Counted from the stretch's first letter, positions 26,402 to 35,581 are shown. The stretch: 64,000 nucleotides of DNA from Calidifontibacter indicus (GCF_003386865.1 NZ_QTUA01000001.1:2604001-2668000); one strand, 5' to 3'. Translations and numbers: made by a program. Notes: generated by a model from the letters alone, not told the origin.

Positions 26402-27781
26402 ATGGTGCAGACCACCGACCAGACCTACGACATTGTCATTCTGGGCGGAGGCAGCGGTGGCTACGCGTGCGCGTTGCGCGCCGCAGAACTCGGGCTGACC
26501 GTCGCGCTGGTCGAGAAGGACAAGCTCGGCGGCACCTGCCTGCACCGTGGCTGCATCCCGACCAAGGCGCTGCTGCACGCCGCCGAGGTCGCCGACTCCG
26601 CCCGTGAAGGCGCGAAGTTCGGGGTCAACACCTCACTGGAGTCGATCGACATGGTCGGCGTGCACAAGTACAAGGACGGAGTGATCTCCCGCCTGTACAA
26701 GGGCCTGCAGGGCCTGGTGAAGTCGGCCGCGATCGACTACGTCGAGGGCGAGGGACGCCTGTCTTCCCCGACCACCGTCACCGTCGGCGACCGCGTGCTC
26801 ACCGGCCGCAATGTCGTGCTCGCCACCGGTTCGTACGCCAAGTCGCTGCCGGGTCTCGAACTCGGGCCGCGCGTCATGACCAGCGACCAGGCCCTCACCC
26901 TCGACTTCGTGCCGGAGAAGGTCGTCGTGCTCGGCGGCGGGGTCATCGGTGTCGAGTTCGCCTCCGTCTTCAACTCCTTCGGTGCCGCCGTCACCATCGT
27001 CGAGGCGCTCCCCCGCCTGGTCGCCGCCGAGGACGAAGCGATCTCCAAGCAGTTGGAGCGTTCGTTCAAGAAGCGCAAGATCACCGCGAAGACCGGCGTG
27101 AAGTTCGCCGGTGCGCAGGGCACCGACACCGGCGTCACCGTGAGTCTGGAATCGGGCGAGACGATCGAGGCCGACCTGCTGTTGGTCGCCGTCGGACGCG
27201 GCCCGGTCACCGACGGCCTGGGCTACGAGGAGGCCGGCGTGAACGTCGACCGCGGGTTCGTGCTCGCCGACGAGCGGTGCCGCACCAACGTCGCGTCGGT
27301 GCGGGCGGTCGGCGACATCGTGCCGGGTCTGCAACTGGCCCACCGCGGGTTCGCCCAAGGCATCTTCGTCGCCGAGGACATCGCCGGGCTCGAGCCCGCA
27401 CCGATCGTCGAGAGCGGCATCCCGCGGGTCACCTACTGCGACCCCGAGATCGCCTCCGTCGGGCTCACCCAGGAGCAGGCGGAGAAGGTGCACGGCGAAG
27501 TGAGCACCTACGAGTACAACCTCGGCGGCAACGGCAAGAGCCAGATCCTGCAGACGCAGGGTTTCGTGAAGTTGGTGCGTGCCAAGGACGGCGCCGTCGT
27601 CGGCGTCCACATGATCGGTGCGCGGATGGGTGAGCAGGTCGGTGAGGCCCAGCTGATCGTCGGGTGGGAAGCTCTGCCCGACGATGTCGCTTCCCTGATC
27701 CACGCACACCCGACGCAGAACGAAGCCCTCGGCGAAGCGCACCTTGCGCTGGCCGGAAAGCCCCTGCATGCGCATGCATGA
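26402..27781 (+). CDS. lpdA: Dihydrolipoamide dehydrogenase (E3)
   Basis: 459 residues. It reoxidises dihydrolipoyl groups of 2-oxoacid dehydrogenases and GcvH, passing electrons through FAD to NAD. The FAD-binding GGGSGGYACALRAAELG is at about residues 14-30, the redox-active disulfide in GGTCLHRGCIPTKAL at about 42-56, the NAD-binding GGGVIGVEFASVF at about 180, and the C-terminal HAHPTQNEAL carries the catalytic His-Glu. TAGGAG lies 11 bases before the ATG at 26402. sucB follows after 45 bases, so the two form an operon. Confidence 0.95.
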   Translation: MVQTTDQTYDIVILGGGSGGYACALRAAELGLTVALVEKDKLGGTCLHRGCIPTKALLHAAEVADSAREGAKFGVNTSLESIDMVGVHKYKDGVISRLYKGLQGLVKSAAIDYVEGEGRLSSPTTVTVGDRVLTGRNVVLATGSYAKSLPGLELGPRVMTSDQALTLDFVPEKVVVLGGGVIGVEFASVFNSFGAAVTIVEALPRLVAAEDEAISKQLERSFKKRKITAKTGVKFAGAQGTDTGVTVSLESGETIEADLLLVAVGRGPVTDGLGYEEAGVNVDRGFVLADERCRTNVASVRAVGDIVPGLQLAHRGFAQGIFVAEDIAGLEPAPIVESGIPRVTYCDPEIASVGLTQEQAEKVHGEVSTYEYNLGGNGKSQILQTQGFVKLVRAKDGAVVGVHMIGARMGEQVGEAQLIVGWEALPDDVASLIHAHPTQNEALGEAHLALAGKPLHAHA

Positions 27782-27826
27782 GACCACACTGGACCTGAGC
27801 CACCCACAACAAGGAGACTGCACAAC

Positions 27827-29710
27827 ATGTCTGAACGCGTGACGATGCCCGCACTCGGCGAATCCGTGACGGAAGGCACCGTCACCCGATGGCTCAAGTC
27901 GGTCGGCGAGGAGGTCGCGGTCGACGAGCCGCTGCTCGAGGTCTCGACCGACAAGGTCGACACCGAGATCCCGTCGCCGGTCGCCGGCACCCTGCAGGAG
28001 ATCCTCGTCGAGGAGGACGAGACGGTGCCTGTCGGTGCCGACCTCGCCGTCATCGGCGACGGCGCCGCGTCGGGTCGCTCCGACGGCTCCGACGCCGCTG
28101 CGCAGCAGGACGAGGCGCCGGCGCAGGAGTCGCAGCCGGAGCCGGCCGCGGAGCAGGAGGAGCCCGCTCAGGAGCAGGCCTCCGAGGAGACGCAGAAGGA
28201 GCAGGCGTCGGGTTCGTCGGGTTCGTCGAGCACCGGTGAGGTCACCGGCGGCGAGACGATCACGATGCCCGCGCTGGGCGAGTCGGTCACCGAGGGCACC
28301 ATCACCCGGTGGCTGAAGGCCGAGGGCGACGACGTCGCGGTCGACGAGCCGCTGCTCGAGGTCTCGACCGACAAGGTCGACACCGAGGTGCCGTCGCCGG
28401 TCGCCGGCAAGCTGACGAAGATCCTGGTGCAGGAGGACGAGACGGTGCCGGTGGGTGCTGACCTCGCGATCGTCGGTGGTGAGGCCGCCGGGTCGAAGCA
28501 AGCGCCGAAGCAGGACGACGCCGCCCCCGAGGACGAGCAGAAGTCCGAGGACACATCCGAGGAGCCGGCTGCGAAGGAAAAGTCCGGCGACGTGCAGGAC
28601 AAGGCCACCGCTGCTGCCGAGAACAAGCAGGAGTCGCCTGAGCCCGAGGCTGCACCCGGCAAGGAGGGCGAGAAGCAGGAGCAGGAGCATGACGCCGCTC
28701 AGCAGCAGAAGCAGGCTCCGAAGGAGGACAAGAAGCCGGAGAGCACCCACGCGAAGCCTGCTTCGACCGCCGGTGAGGCGGGCTACGTCACGCCGCTGGT
28801 GCGCAAGCTCGCTGAAGAGGCCGGTGTCGATCTCTCGTCCGTGAAGGGCACCGGCGTCGGTGGCCGGATTCGCAAGCAGGACATCCAGGCTGCCGCCGAG
28901 GCTGCCAAGGCCCCGAAGCAGCAGGAGGCACCGGCAGCTCCCGCCGCGGATGCTGCTCCCGCCGCCTCCGGTGGTGGCCAGGCGGCTCCGGCGGCCGTTT
29001 CGCCGAAGCGCGGCACCACCGAGAAGATGAGCCGCATGCGCAAACTGATCGCGACGCGCATGGTCGAGTCGCTGCAGGTCTCGGCCCAGCTGACCACCGT
29101 GGTCGAGGTCGACGTCACCAGGATCGCCCGACTGCGTGACCGCGCGAAGAGCGACTTCCAGCAGCGTGAGGGCGTCAAGCTGAGCTTCATGCCGTTCTTC
29201 GCGCTGGCCGCGGTGGAGGCCCTCAAGGCCTACCCGCAGCTCAACGCGAGCGTGCAGGACGACTCGATCGTCTACCACCCGTCGGAGAACCTCGGCATCG
29301 CGGTCGACACCGAGAAGGGCCTGTTCGTTCCGGTCATCCAGAACGCCGGCGACCTCAACATCGCAGGCCTCTCGCGCAAGATCGCCGACCTGGCCGACCG
29401 CACCCGCACCAACAAGATCACCCCGGACGAGCTCGGTGGCGGCACCTTCACGCTGACCAACACCGGTAGCCGTGGTGCGCTGTTCGACACCCCGATCATC
29501 AACCAGCCGCAGGTGGGCATCCTCGGCACCGGTGCGGTGGTCAAGCGCGCGGTCGTCGTCGACGACGGCGACGGTGGCGAGACGATCGCGATCCGTTCGA
29601 TGGTCTACCTGGCCCTGTCGTACGACCACCGCATCGTCGACGGTGCCGACGCGGCCCGCTTCCTGACGCACATGAAGCAGCGTCTGGAGGAGGGTGCGTT
29701 CGAGGTCTGA
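27827..29710 (+). CDS. sucB: 2-oxoglutarate dehydrogenase E2, dihydrolipoamide succinyltransferase
   Basis: 627 residues. Two lipoyl domains (about residues 1-78 and 143-218), each with the lipoyl-Lys motif STDKVDTE, are joined by long Ala/Glu/Gln/Pro linkers. A peripheral subunit-binding domain ([20 protein letters not shown], near 322) and the catalytic domain follow, ending in [16 protein letters not shown] with the catalytic His and Asp. The two lipoyl segments are identical over 54 bases at DNA level (27914-27967 and 28334-28387). The gene starts at the ATG 27827 with AAGGAGAC upstream. Two-lipoyl-domain E2s in actinobacteria serve pyruvate and/or oxoglutarate dehydrogenase complexes, so a pyruvate role cannot be excluded. 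Confidence 0.92.
   Translation: MSERVTMPALGESVTEGTVTRWLKSVGEEVAVDEPLLEVSTDKVDTEIPSPVAGTLQEILVEEDETVPVGADLAVIGDGAASGRSDGSDAAAQQDEAPAQESQPEPAAEQEEPAQEQASEETQKEQASGSSGSSSTGEVTGGETITMPALGESVTEGTITRWLKAEGDDVAVDEPLLEVSTDKVDTEVPSPVAGKLTKILVQEDETVPVGADLAIVGGEAAGSKQAPKQDDAAPEDEQKSEDTSEEPAAKEKSGDVQDKATAAAENKQESPEPEAAPGKEGEKQEQEHDAAQQQKQAPKEDKKPESTHAKPASTAGEAGYVTPLVRKLAEEAGVDLSSVKGTGVGGRIRKQDIQAAAEAAKAPKQQEAPAAPAADAAPAASGGGQAAPAAVSPKRGTTEKMSRMRKLIATRMVESLQVSAQLTTVVEVDVTRIARLRDRAKSDFQQREGVKLSFMPFFALAAVEALKAYPQLNASVQDDSIVYHPSENLGIAVDTEKGLFVPVIQNAGDLNIAGLSRKIADLADRTRTNKITPDELGGGTFTLTNTGSRGALFDTPIINQPQVGILGTGAVVKRAVVVDDGDGGETIAIRSMVYLALSYDHRIVDGADAARFLTHMKQRLEEGAFEV
27914..28387 (+). repeat. 54-bp exact direct repeat within the two lipoyl domains of sucB
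   Basis: Bases 27914-27967 and 28334-28387 are identical, 420 bases apart. They encode [18 protein letters not shown] in both domains. Synonymous positions are also identical across the block, while the flanks differ, which suggests a recent duplication or gene conversion between the two lipoyl domains. Confidence 0.85.
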
Positions 29711-29725
29711 CAGACCCCCACCGAA

Positions 29726-29762
29726 CGAAGCGGGCCGTCCCCCCTCGGGGCGGCCCGCTTCG
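29726..29762. terminator. Terminator after sucB
   Basis: Arms CGAAGCGGGCCG (29726-29737) and CGGCCCGCTTCG (29751-29762) are exact complements around a C/G loop, followed by TCGTCTCCTCC. It lies 16 bases after the sucB stop. Confidence 0.85.
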
Positions 29763-29780
29763 TCGTCTCCTCCCCACCGA

Positions 29781-29824
29781 AAGTTTGCGCAACACGCGAT
29801 GGAAGTGCTCGGATGCGCAAACTT
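29781..29824. repeat. 11-bp inverted repeat with 22-base loop
   Basis: AAGTTTGCGCA at 29781-29791 and TGCGCAAACTT at 29814-29824 are perfect complements. The repeat sits between the sucB terminator and the stop of the convergent kinase gene (29839). It could be the kinase gene's terminator, although the 22-base loop is long for one; a protein-binding or mobile palindromic element is an alternative. Confidence 0.6.
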
Positions 29825-29838
29825 GCGGGGCCGGGCTG

Positions 29839-31359
29839 TCAGGTCCAGGAGTGGATGCGCCAGTGGTCGCCGACCTTCACCAGGTGGAGGGTCACCCGTC
29901 GGCTGTCGGCCGGTTGGCTGCGGGTCGAGGCCGCCACGGTGACGACGTAGTCGGATCGTCGGATCGGCACGACCACCGTCATCCGGTCGGTGTCACGCGC
30001 CGTGACCGACACCTGTCCCGGCACGAACGACAGGCCCTGGTAGTCGACGCCCTGTTGACGGGCGGAGTGCAGCGCCGCCCGATCGGCTTTGTCGGCAGGC
30101 GAATTGGGGGCGAGGGCGAGGGCCAGGAGCTGGGGGTCCTCCTGGTTCCACGCCCTCGCCCGTGCCGCCACCAGATCGGTCACGATCCGGGACGGGGTCT
30201 GCACCGGCGCTGCCGGTGAAGTCGTCGGTGTGGCTGGGTTGCTGGCCGCAGTGGTTGCCGGGGTGCTCGGCGGGCCGGTGACCGCACCGACCGCGTACGT
30301 CGGGCGCCCGGGCAGCACGCTGGTCGCGAGCAGCACCAGCACGGTGGCAACGAGCGCACCGGCGGTCGGTGCGAGCACCCGCCGCCAAGAGAGCGCCGAC
30401 GACAACGCCGACCGCACCCGGCGGGCGAACGCGCGGATGCCGCCGTCGGCGGGTTCGGCCTGCTGCTCGGCCTCCTTCTCCGCCCGGATCATCCGGCGGG
30501 TGAGCAACCCGGGCTCCACGCGCGGACTCTGCGCCTCGTCCCCGTGCGGTGCGTCGGGCACGGCGCGCCGACGGGCACCGGCACTGCCGGCGACGGGAGC
30601 CGGTTGGGCGGTCGCGCACCGCCACAGCCGCAGCGCGAACTCCCCTGCGCTCGGGCGTCGGTCGGCGTCGAAGCTCATCGCGTCGTCGATGAGCGTGAGC
30701 ACCGCCGCGCTCATGTGTGGAGCGACCTCGGGCAACTCCGGACGCTGCACCGCCGGGGGCGGCGGCGTGCCGGTGACGCAGGCCCACGCGACCGCACCGA
30801 GCGACCAGACATCGGACGCGGGTGCGGCGGCACCGCCGGCGAGCACCTCGGGCGCGGCCCATGCGTCGGTGGCCCAGACCTGGTCGTCGTAGACACCGGC
30901 GAGTCGGCTCACGCCGAGGTCGGCCAGCAGGGGCTTGCCCGCGTCGGTGAACAGGATGTTGCCGGTGGAGATGTCGGAATGCACCAGCCCGGCACCGTGC
31001 AGGTCGTGCAGCGTGCGGGCGATCGGGGTGAGCACGGTGACGAGTTCGCCGGCCGTCAACGTGCCCCGAGCGGCGATCGCGTCGGCCAAGGAACCGCCCT
31101 CGGCGAGATCGAGGATCAGCACCTGACGACCCGCGTCGCCGTCTTCGCGCAGCACCTCCCGCAGGCGCACGACATGGTCGTGATCGAGCCTGCTCAGCAG
31201 GTCGGACTCGGCCACCGTGCCGACGGCGGACGGGTGAACGAGCTTGGCCGCCAGCCGCATACCGTCGGCGCGACGCACGGCCCACACCTCACCCGAGCCG
31301 CCCGCTCCGAGGAGTTCGAGCGCCTCGTACCCCGGGATCACCGGCTTGTCGTTGCTCAT
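29839..31359 (-). CDS. Membrane-anchored serine/threonine protein kinase
   Basis: 506 residues. An N-terminal Hanks-type kinase domain (residues 9-250) has the glycine loop LGAGGSGEVW, the ATP-binding Lys at about 39, the catalytic loop HSDISTGN at 127-134 and DLG at 147-149 in place of DFG. A membrane helix lies at about 328-349, followed by a Pro/Thr/Ala linker and an extracellular domain of about 110 residues resembling an NTF2/SnoaL-like fold. HSD replaces the common HRD, but the catalytic Asp and Asn are kept, so activity is likely. Start is the ATG at 31357-31359. No phosphatase or FHA gene is adjacent. Confidence 0.88.
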   Translation of the reverse strand: MSNDKPVIPGYEALELLGAGGSGEVWAVRRADGMRLAAKLVHPSAVGTVAESDLLSRLDHDHVVRLREVLREDGDAGRQVLILDLAEGGSLADAIAARGTLTAGELVTVLTPIARTLHDLHGAGLVHSDISTGNILFTDAGKPLLADLGVSRLAGVYDDQVWATDAWAAPEVLAGGAAAPASDVWSLGAVAWACVTGTPPPPAVQRPELPEVAPHMSAAVLTLIDDAMSFDADRRPSAGEFALRLWRCATAQPAPVAGSAGARRRAVPDAPHGDEAQSPRVEPGLLTRRMIRAEKEAEQQAEPADGGIRAFARRVRSALSSALSWRRVLAPTAGALVATVLVLLATSVLPGRPTYAVGAVTGPPSTPATTAASNPATPTTSPAAPVQTPSRIVTDLVAARARAWNQEDPQLLALALAPNSPADKADRAALHSARQQGVDYQGLSFVPGQVSVTARDTDRMTVVVPIRRSDYVVTVAASTRSQPADSRRVTLHLVKVGDHWRIHSWT

Positions 31360-31397
31360 GGCGACACGGTGCCACCGATCGCGCAGACGCCCGAGAG

Positions 31398-32429
31398 TTA
31401 TCCACAGACGCTGATGTCGACCGCCTGCCAGGATCGGGCCGACGCACGGGCGGCATCGATCACCTCGGCGGTGTGCACCGCGTCCCATGGGTCGACCGGA
31501 AGCGCAGCCTGGATGTCGTTGCTGCGCAACGCGATCGCGACCTGCTCGTAGAAAGTGCGCTCGGCACGCACGGTCGGCACCGGTGTGCGGTCGTCGCCGC
31601 GCACCAGCCACCCGACGCAGCCGGGTTCGGCGGAGAATCCGGGAAATCCGTTCGGTTCGCTCTCGAACTCGGTGACCAGGAAGGTGCCCCGGGTGCCGGT
31701 GACTCGCAGCCGTGGGCCCGGGGCGCCGGCGAGCGAGGTGGTGGACAGTTCGCTGACCGCACCGCCGGCGTGGCGACAGATGAGCACGGCCGCATCTTCG
31801 GCGACCGTGGTGTGCGCCTCGACCGTGGCGAACACGCTGCGCACAGGACCGAAGAGGTCGACCGCGGAGTCGACCAGGTGGGTTCCGAGGTCGAGCAGCA
31901 ACCCGCCACCCTCGGCGGCAGTCGCCTGCTCACGCCACCGCTGCTTCGGTTCGGGTCGCCAACGCTCCCAACGGAATTCGTACCGCACCAGGTCGCCGAG
32001 CCGGCCCTCGTCGAGCAGCTTCCGGGCGGCCAGATGGGGCGAATCCCAGCGGCGGTTCTGGAAGACCGTGAGCGGGGTCGCGGCCTGCGCCGCGGCATCG
32101 ACCGCCTTGCATGCCGACGGGGCGTCGACGGTGATCGGTTTGTCGACGACGGTCGGCACGCCGGCCGCGACGGCGGCAGTCAGATGGTTGGCGTGGGAGC
32201 CGCTCGGGGTGGCCAGCACGACCAGGTCGAGGTCTGGCACCTCGAGCAGCGCGTCGAGGTCGGGCACGATCTGCGCTGCCGGCTCGTCGCTGCGTGCCTG
32301 TTCGACGCGTGCGGGCGACGAGGTCGAGATCGCCGCTATCTCGAATCCTGCGGCCACCAGCTGCGGACGGTGGATGCCTCGGCCCGCCATGCCGTAACCG
32401 GCCAGTGCCACCCGTAGTCGCTGCGCCAT
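31398..32429 (-). CDS. Gfo/Idh/MocA family oxidoreductase
   Basis: 343 residues. The N-terminal NAD(P)-binding Rossmann fold shows VALAGYGMAGRGIHRPQL, the LVVLATPSGSHANH strand, and the catalytic EKP-type motif as VDKP (VPTVVDKPITVD). The C-terminal Gfo/Idh domain follows, including GGLLLDLGTHLVDSAVDLFG. The substrate is likely a sugar or inositol derivative but is unknown. The ATG at 32427-32429 was chosen (MAQRLRVALAG). It is divergent from the HTH-citrate synthase gene with only 39 bases between starts. Confidence 0.88.
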   Translation of the reverse strand: MAQRLRVALAGYGMAGRGIHRPQLVAAGFEIAAISTSSPARVEQARSDEPAAQIVPDLDALLEVPDLDLVVLATPSGSHANHLTAAVAAGVPTVVDKPITVDAPSACKAVDAAAQAATPLTVFQNRRWDSPHLAARKLLDEGRLGDLVRYEFRWERWRPEPKQRWREQATAAEGGGLLLDLGTHLVDSAVDLFGPVRSVFATVEAHTTVAEDAAVLICRHAGGAVSELSTTSLAGAPGPRLRVTGTRGTFLVTEFESEPNGFPGFSAEPGCVGWLVRGDDRTPVPTVRAERTFYEQVAIALRSNDIQAALPVDPWDAVHTAEVIDAARASARSWQAVDISVCG

Positions 32430-32434
32430 GGCCT

Positions 32435-32463
32435 CACCGTAGCCAGATCGCCTCACTACGGTG
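32435..32463. promoter_or_regulatory. 8-bp inverted repeat in the divergent gap before the HTH-citrate synthase
   Basis: CACCGTAG (32435-32442) and CTACGGTG (32456-32463) are perfect complements separated by 13 bases. They fill most of the 39-base gap between the Gfo/Idh gene and the GTG start of the citrate-synthase-like gene (32469). A protein bound here could control both genes; the HTH of the adjacent protein is one candidate. This is a structural observation only. Confidence 0.5.
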
Positions 32464-32468
32464 GAACG

Positions 32469-33626
32469 GTGAGGTCCGATCTGCTCAGCACCGCACAGGC
32501 GGCCGAGTTGCTCGGCGTGCGCACCGCGACGATCTACTCCTACGTCAGCCGGGGCGTGCTGACCCGGGCCGGCTCGGCCAGCCGTCACGACGGGTCGTTG
32601 TTCCGCAGAGCCGACGTGATCGCCTTGCGTGACAACCGGATCCGGCGACGCTCCGGCATCTTCGAGGTGAGCATCGACACGGCGATCACCCGCATCGACC
32701 CGGCCGGGCGACTGTTCTACCGCGGGCACGACGTCACCGAACTCGCCCGCGACTCGACGTTCGCACGGACCGCCGAGATCCTTTGGGAGACAACCGAACT
32801 CGACTGGTCACCGAACGCTGCCTCCGCGCAGGCCGCGCGCGTCGCCCGGGAGTCGGCGGCCACGTCGTCGCCCGCCGCGCGAGCCCGGCTCGCGGTGGCC
32901 ACCCTCGCCGCCGCCGAGACGCCGTCCGACGATCTGCCGAGCGCGGGAGTAGCGGCCGTCAACGCGGCGGTCGACGCCACCGCAGCCGCCACCGCACCCG
33001 TCGACGAAGCCGACGGCGCCGGCCCCGCGTCGACGCGGTTGGCCCACGCGCTCGGTGCGCGCTCCCCCGCCGAACGGCACCTGGTCGGCGCCGCGATGGT
33101 GCTGCTGGCCGACCACGAACTCGCCACGTCGACGGTCGCCGCCAGGGTCGCAGCGAGCACCGGAGCCGGCGTCTTCGACGTCGTCACCGCGGGCCTGTCG
33201 GCCATGCCGGGCCCACGCCACGGGCAGGTGTCGCGGGAGGTCGTGCGCTACTTGCAGCGGTGCGCCGACGACGGTCCGCGCGCGGCCACGGCGGTGTGGG
33301 ACGGCCGGCTGCCCGGCTTCGGGCACATCGTCTACGCCGCGCCCGACCCTCGCGCCACGGCGCTGCTGGACCTCCTGGCCGAGCTCGCACCCGACACGGT
33401 CGACCTGGCCGACGCCGTCATCGTCGAAGCGCTGCGTGCCACCGGGCAGCACCCGAACATCGATCTCGCACTCGGCGCCCTCGAGGTCGGCCTCCGGCTC
33501 GCGCCCGGCTCCGGCGAAGCGATCTTCACGATCGCGCGGATCGCCGGGTTCGTCGCGCACATGGCCGAGGAGCTCGGCCAACCGCTGCGCTTCCGGGCAC
33601 GGGCGGAGTACGTCGGCCCCGAGTGA
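32469..33626 (+). CDS. Citrate synthase family protein with N-terminal helix-turn-helix
   Basis: 385 residues. Residues 5-50 (LSTAQAAELLGVRTATIYSY, then VSRGVLTR) form a MerR/excisionase-type helix-turn-helix. The rest is citrate-synthase-like, with a possible first catalytic His in PGPRHGQVSREV, the second in LPGFGHIVY, and an Asp in NIDLALGALEVGL. The large domain is shorter and Ala-rich compared with true citrate synthases. Similar proteins in actinobacteria lie next to a second citrate synthase, as here. A role as regulator, enzyme or both is open. The start is a GTG at 32469. It converges on the next gene with 15 bases between stops. Confidence 0.8.
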   Translation: MRSDLLSTAQAAELLGVRTATIYSYVSRGVLTRAGSASRHDGSLFRRADVIALRDNRIRRRSGIFEVSIDTAITRIDPAGRLFYRGHDVTELARDSTFARTAEILWETTELDWSPNAASAQAARVARESAATSSPAARARLAVATLAAAETPSDDLPSAGVAAVNAAVDATAAATAPVDEADGAGPASTRLAHALGARSPAERHLVGAAMVLLADHELATSTVAARVAASTGAGVFDVVTAGLSAMPGPRHGQVSREVVRYLQRCADDGPRAATAVWDGRLPGFGHIVYAAPDPRATALLDLLAELAPDTVDLADAVIVEALRATGQHPNIDLALGALEVGLRLAPGSGEAIFTIARIAGFVAHMAEELGQPLRFRARAEYVGPE

Positions 33627-33641
33627 CGCACATCAGAATCG

Positions 33642-34802
33642 CTACGGGAGTGGTTGCGGTGCAGGCGGACCCACATACCGCGAACTCGGCCGGAAGATCT
33701 TGGTGCCCCGGCTCTGCTCGAGAATGTGCGCCGTCCACCCGACGGTGCGACTCATCGTGAACGTCGGGGTGAACAGTTCGCGCGGCAGACCGCACGACTC
33801 CATCACCACGCCGGCGTAGTACTCCACGTTCGCCCGCAACGGACGGTCGGGCTTGTGCTCATCGAGCACCGCCACCACCGTGTCTTCCACCGCGAGCGCC
33901 AATTCGGCTGTCGCGCCGCCGAGTTCGGCGGCGGTGCGCTTCAACAGTTCCGAGCGCGGATCGAGACCGCGGTAGACCGCGTGACCAAAACCCATGAGCC
34001 GTTCCCCCGCAGCCAACCGGTCACGCGCCCACTGCTCGGCACGATCGGCGCTGCCGATCTCGTCGAGCGCGTCGAGCGCCCGGCTCGGGGCGCCGCCGTG
34101 CAGCGGCCCCGACAACGCACCGAGGGCCGCGACCACACATCCGCTGAGGTCGGCGCCGGTCGAGGCGACGACCCGGGCGGTGAAGGTCGAGGCGTTGAAA
34201 CCGTGGTCGACGGTGAGGCAGAGGTAACGGCTCAGGGCGCGCACCGCGTCCGCGGACGGCTCGGCGCCGGTGACCAGCCACAGGTAGTTGCCCACGTAGC
34301 CGAGTTCGGGGCGCGGGGTGCGCGGCTGCGCACCGGTGCGGACGGCGTACGCCGCACCGACCAGCCACGGCAGGAAACCCGCCGTGCGCAGCGCGATCTG
34401 TTCCTTCGCCGGCTCGTCGCTGTCCCACAGCGCGGCGTCACCGACGAGCGAGCCGTGCACCGACACACCGGTGCGCAGCATGGTCATCACGTCGGCCTGC
34501 GGGGTCACCTGCAAGACCTGTGTGACGGCCGTCCGGATCGTCTCGTCGACCGCGAGCGCCCGTTGGGTGCGCGCCGTCCAGGCGGCGTCCTCGGTGCTTT
34601 GGGCACCGTCAGCCGCCGGCAGGTCGCCGAACAGCACCAGGTGCCAGACCTGCTCGAAGGTGCGGTGCTCGGCGAGCTGGGTCGCGTCGTACTGCCGATA
34701 GTGGAAGAAGCCTTCGTCGCCGCGGACATCACCGATGGCGGTGTCGGCGACGACGACTCCGGCGAGGCCGGGCGCAGCGATGAGAGTGTTGAGCGTGTTC
34801 AT
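33642..34802 (-). CDS. Citrate/2-methylcitrate synthase
   Basis: 386 residues of the bacterial type I citrate synthase family, condensing acetyl-CoA or propionyl-CoA with oxaloacetate. Catalytic motifs are GPLHGGAPSRAL and MGFGHAVYRGLDPR; the usual NVDFY appears as NVEYYAGVVMESCGLP, a Glu-for-Asp change also seen in actinobacterial CitA-type proteins. The ATG at 34800-34802 (MNTLNTLIAAPGL) was used; the longer frame to 34937 runs into the lipB promoter. Direct repeats at 34848-34877 lie 46 bases upstream. Confidence 0.88.
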   Translation of the reverse strand: MNTLNTLIAAPGLAGVVVADTAIGDVRGDEGFFHYRQYDATQLAEHRTFEQVWHLVLFGDLPAADGAQSTEDAAWTARTQRALAVDETIRTAVTQVLQVTPQADVMTMLRTGVSVHGSLVGDAALWDSDEPAKEQIALRTAGFLPWLVGAAYAVRTGAQPRTPRPELGYVGNYLWLVTGAEPSADAVRALSRYLCLTVDHGFNASTFTARVVASTGADLSGCVVAALGALSGPLHGGAPSRALDALDEIGSADRAEQWARDRLAAGERLMGFGHAVYRGLDPRSELLKRTAAELGGATAELALAVEDTVVAVLDEHKPDRPLRANVEYYAGVVMESCGLPRELFTPTFTMSRTVGWTAHILEQSRGTKIFRPSSRYVGPPAPQPLP

Positions 34803-34829
34803 GGCCTCAGCGTCCGCGCGTCGGTGTCG

Positions 34830-34846
34830 GCGTCCTATATGGACGC
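34830..34846. promoter_or_regulatory. Small palindrome upstream of the citrate synthase gene
   Basis: GCGTCC-TATAT-GGACGC: 6-bp arms around a TATAT centre, 28 bases from the citrate synthase ATG. It abuts three direct repeats that share the GTCC core. It may be part of a regulator-binding array or a -10 region. Confidence 0.5.
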
Positions 34847-34847
34847 T

Positions 34848-34877
34848 GTCCACATCCGTCCACATCCGTCCACATCC
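34848..34877. repeat. Three tandem 10-bp repeats GTCCACATCC
   Basis: Three perfect copies at 34848-34857, 34858-34867 and 34868-34877, in the gap between the divergent citrate synthase and lipB genes. A period of 10 bases puts each copy on the same DNA face, as expected for cooperative binding of a regulator; an unstable microsatellite-like tract is the alternative. Confidence 0.75.
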
Positions 34878-34948
34878 GCAGGCTCGCGACCACCCGCCCC
34901 GATCGGGGGTACTCCCCCGTAACCCCGGGGCGGGCATAGCCTGGGTGA

Positions 34949-35581
34949 ATGCGCATCGAACACGTCGGTTTCGACCCGGATTTCGTCGACTACCAGCAGG
35001 CCTGGGAGTTGCAACGCCAGGTGCACGACGAGGTGGTTGCCGGCACGCGCGAGAACACCGCGCTGCTGCTGGAGCACGCGAAGGTCTACACCGCGGGCAA
35101 GCGCACCGAGCCGCACGAGCGCCCCTTCGACGGCACCCCGGTCATCGACGTCGACCGCGGCGGCAAGATCACCTGGCACGGGCCGGGTCAGATCGTCGGC
35201 TACCCGATTCTGCGGCTGCCCGACCCGATCGACGTCGTTGCCTATGTGCGGCGGCTCGAGCAGTTGATGATCGACGTCTGCGACGACCTCGGGGTCGAGG
35301 GAGCCGGACGCGTCGAGGGCCGCAGCGGCGTGTGGTTCGAGGCGGGCGCCGGCAAACCGGAGCGCAAGATCGGACAGATCGGCATCCGGGTCAGCCGCGA
35401 CGTCACGATGCACGGGTTCGCGCTCAACTGCGACTGCGACCTGTCGTGGGCGCAGACGATCGTGCCCTGCGGCATCGCCGACGCCGGTGTCACGACGCTC
35501 AGCCAGGAACTCGGCCGCGACGTCACCGTCGCCGAGGTCGTGCCCTACATCGAGAAGCGGCTCGACTCGATCCTCGCGTAG
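34949..35581 (+). CDS. lipB: Octanoyl-(acyl-carrier-protein):protein transferase
   Basis: 210 residues. It transfers octanoate from ACP to lipoyl domains, the first step of lipoate assembly. [18 protein letters not shown] is at about residues 69-86, the catalytic Lys in [11 protein letters not shown] at about 141 and the catalytic Cys in IVPCGI at about 173. The ATG is at 34949. lipA follows about 520 bases downstream, separated by a minus-strand membrane protein gene. Targets in this window are SucB and, through GcvH, the GcvT system. Confidence 0.94.
   Translation: MRIEHVGFDPDFVDYQQAWELQRQVHDEVVAGTRENTALLLEHAKVYTAGKRTEPHERPFDGTPVIDVDRGGKITWHGPGQIVGYPILRLPDPIDVVAYVRRLEQLMIDVCDDLGVEGAGRVEGRSGVWFEAGAGKPERKIGQIGIRVSRDVTMHGFALNCDCDLSWAQTIVPCGIADAGVTTLSQELGRDVTVAEVVPYIEKRLDSILA

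Noticed and set aside
26633-29671. Minus-strand open frame of about 1000 codons opposite lpdA and sucB
   Set aside because: It is the antisense shadow of two certain genes; composition is dominated by Arg, Gly, His and Val as expected from a GC-rich complement, and no domain is visible.
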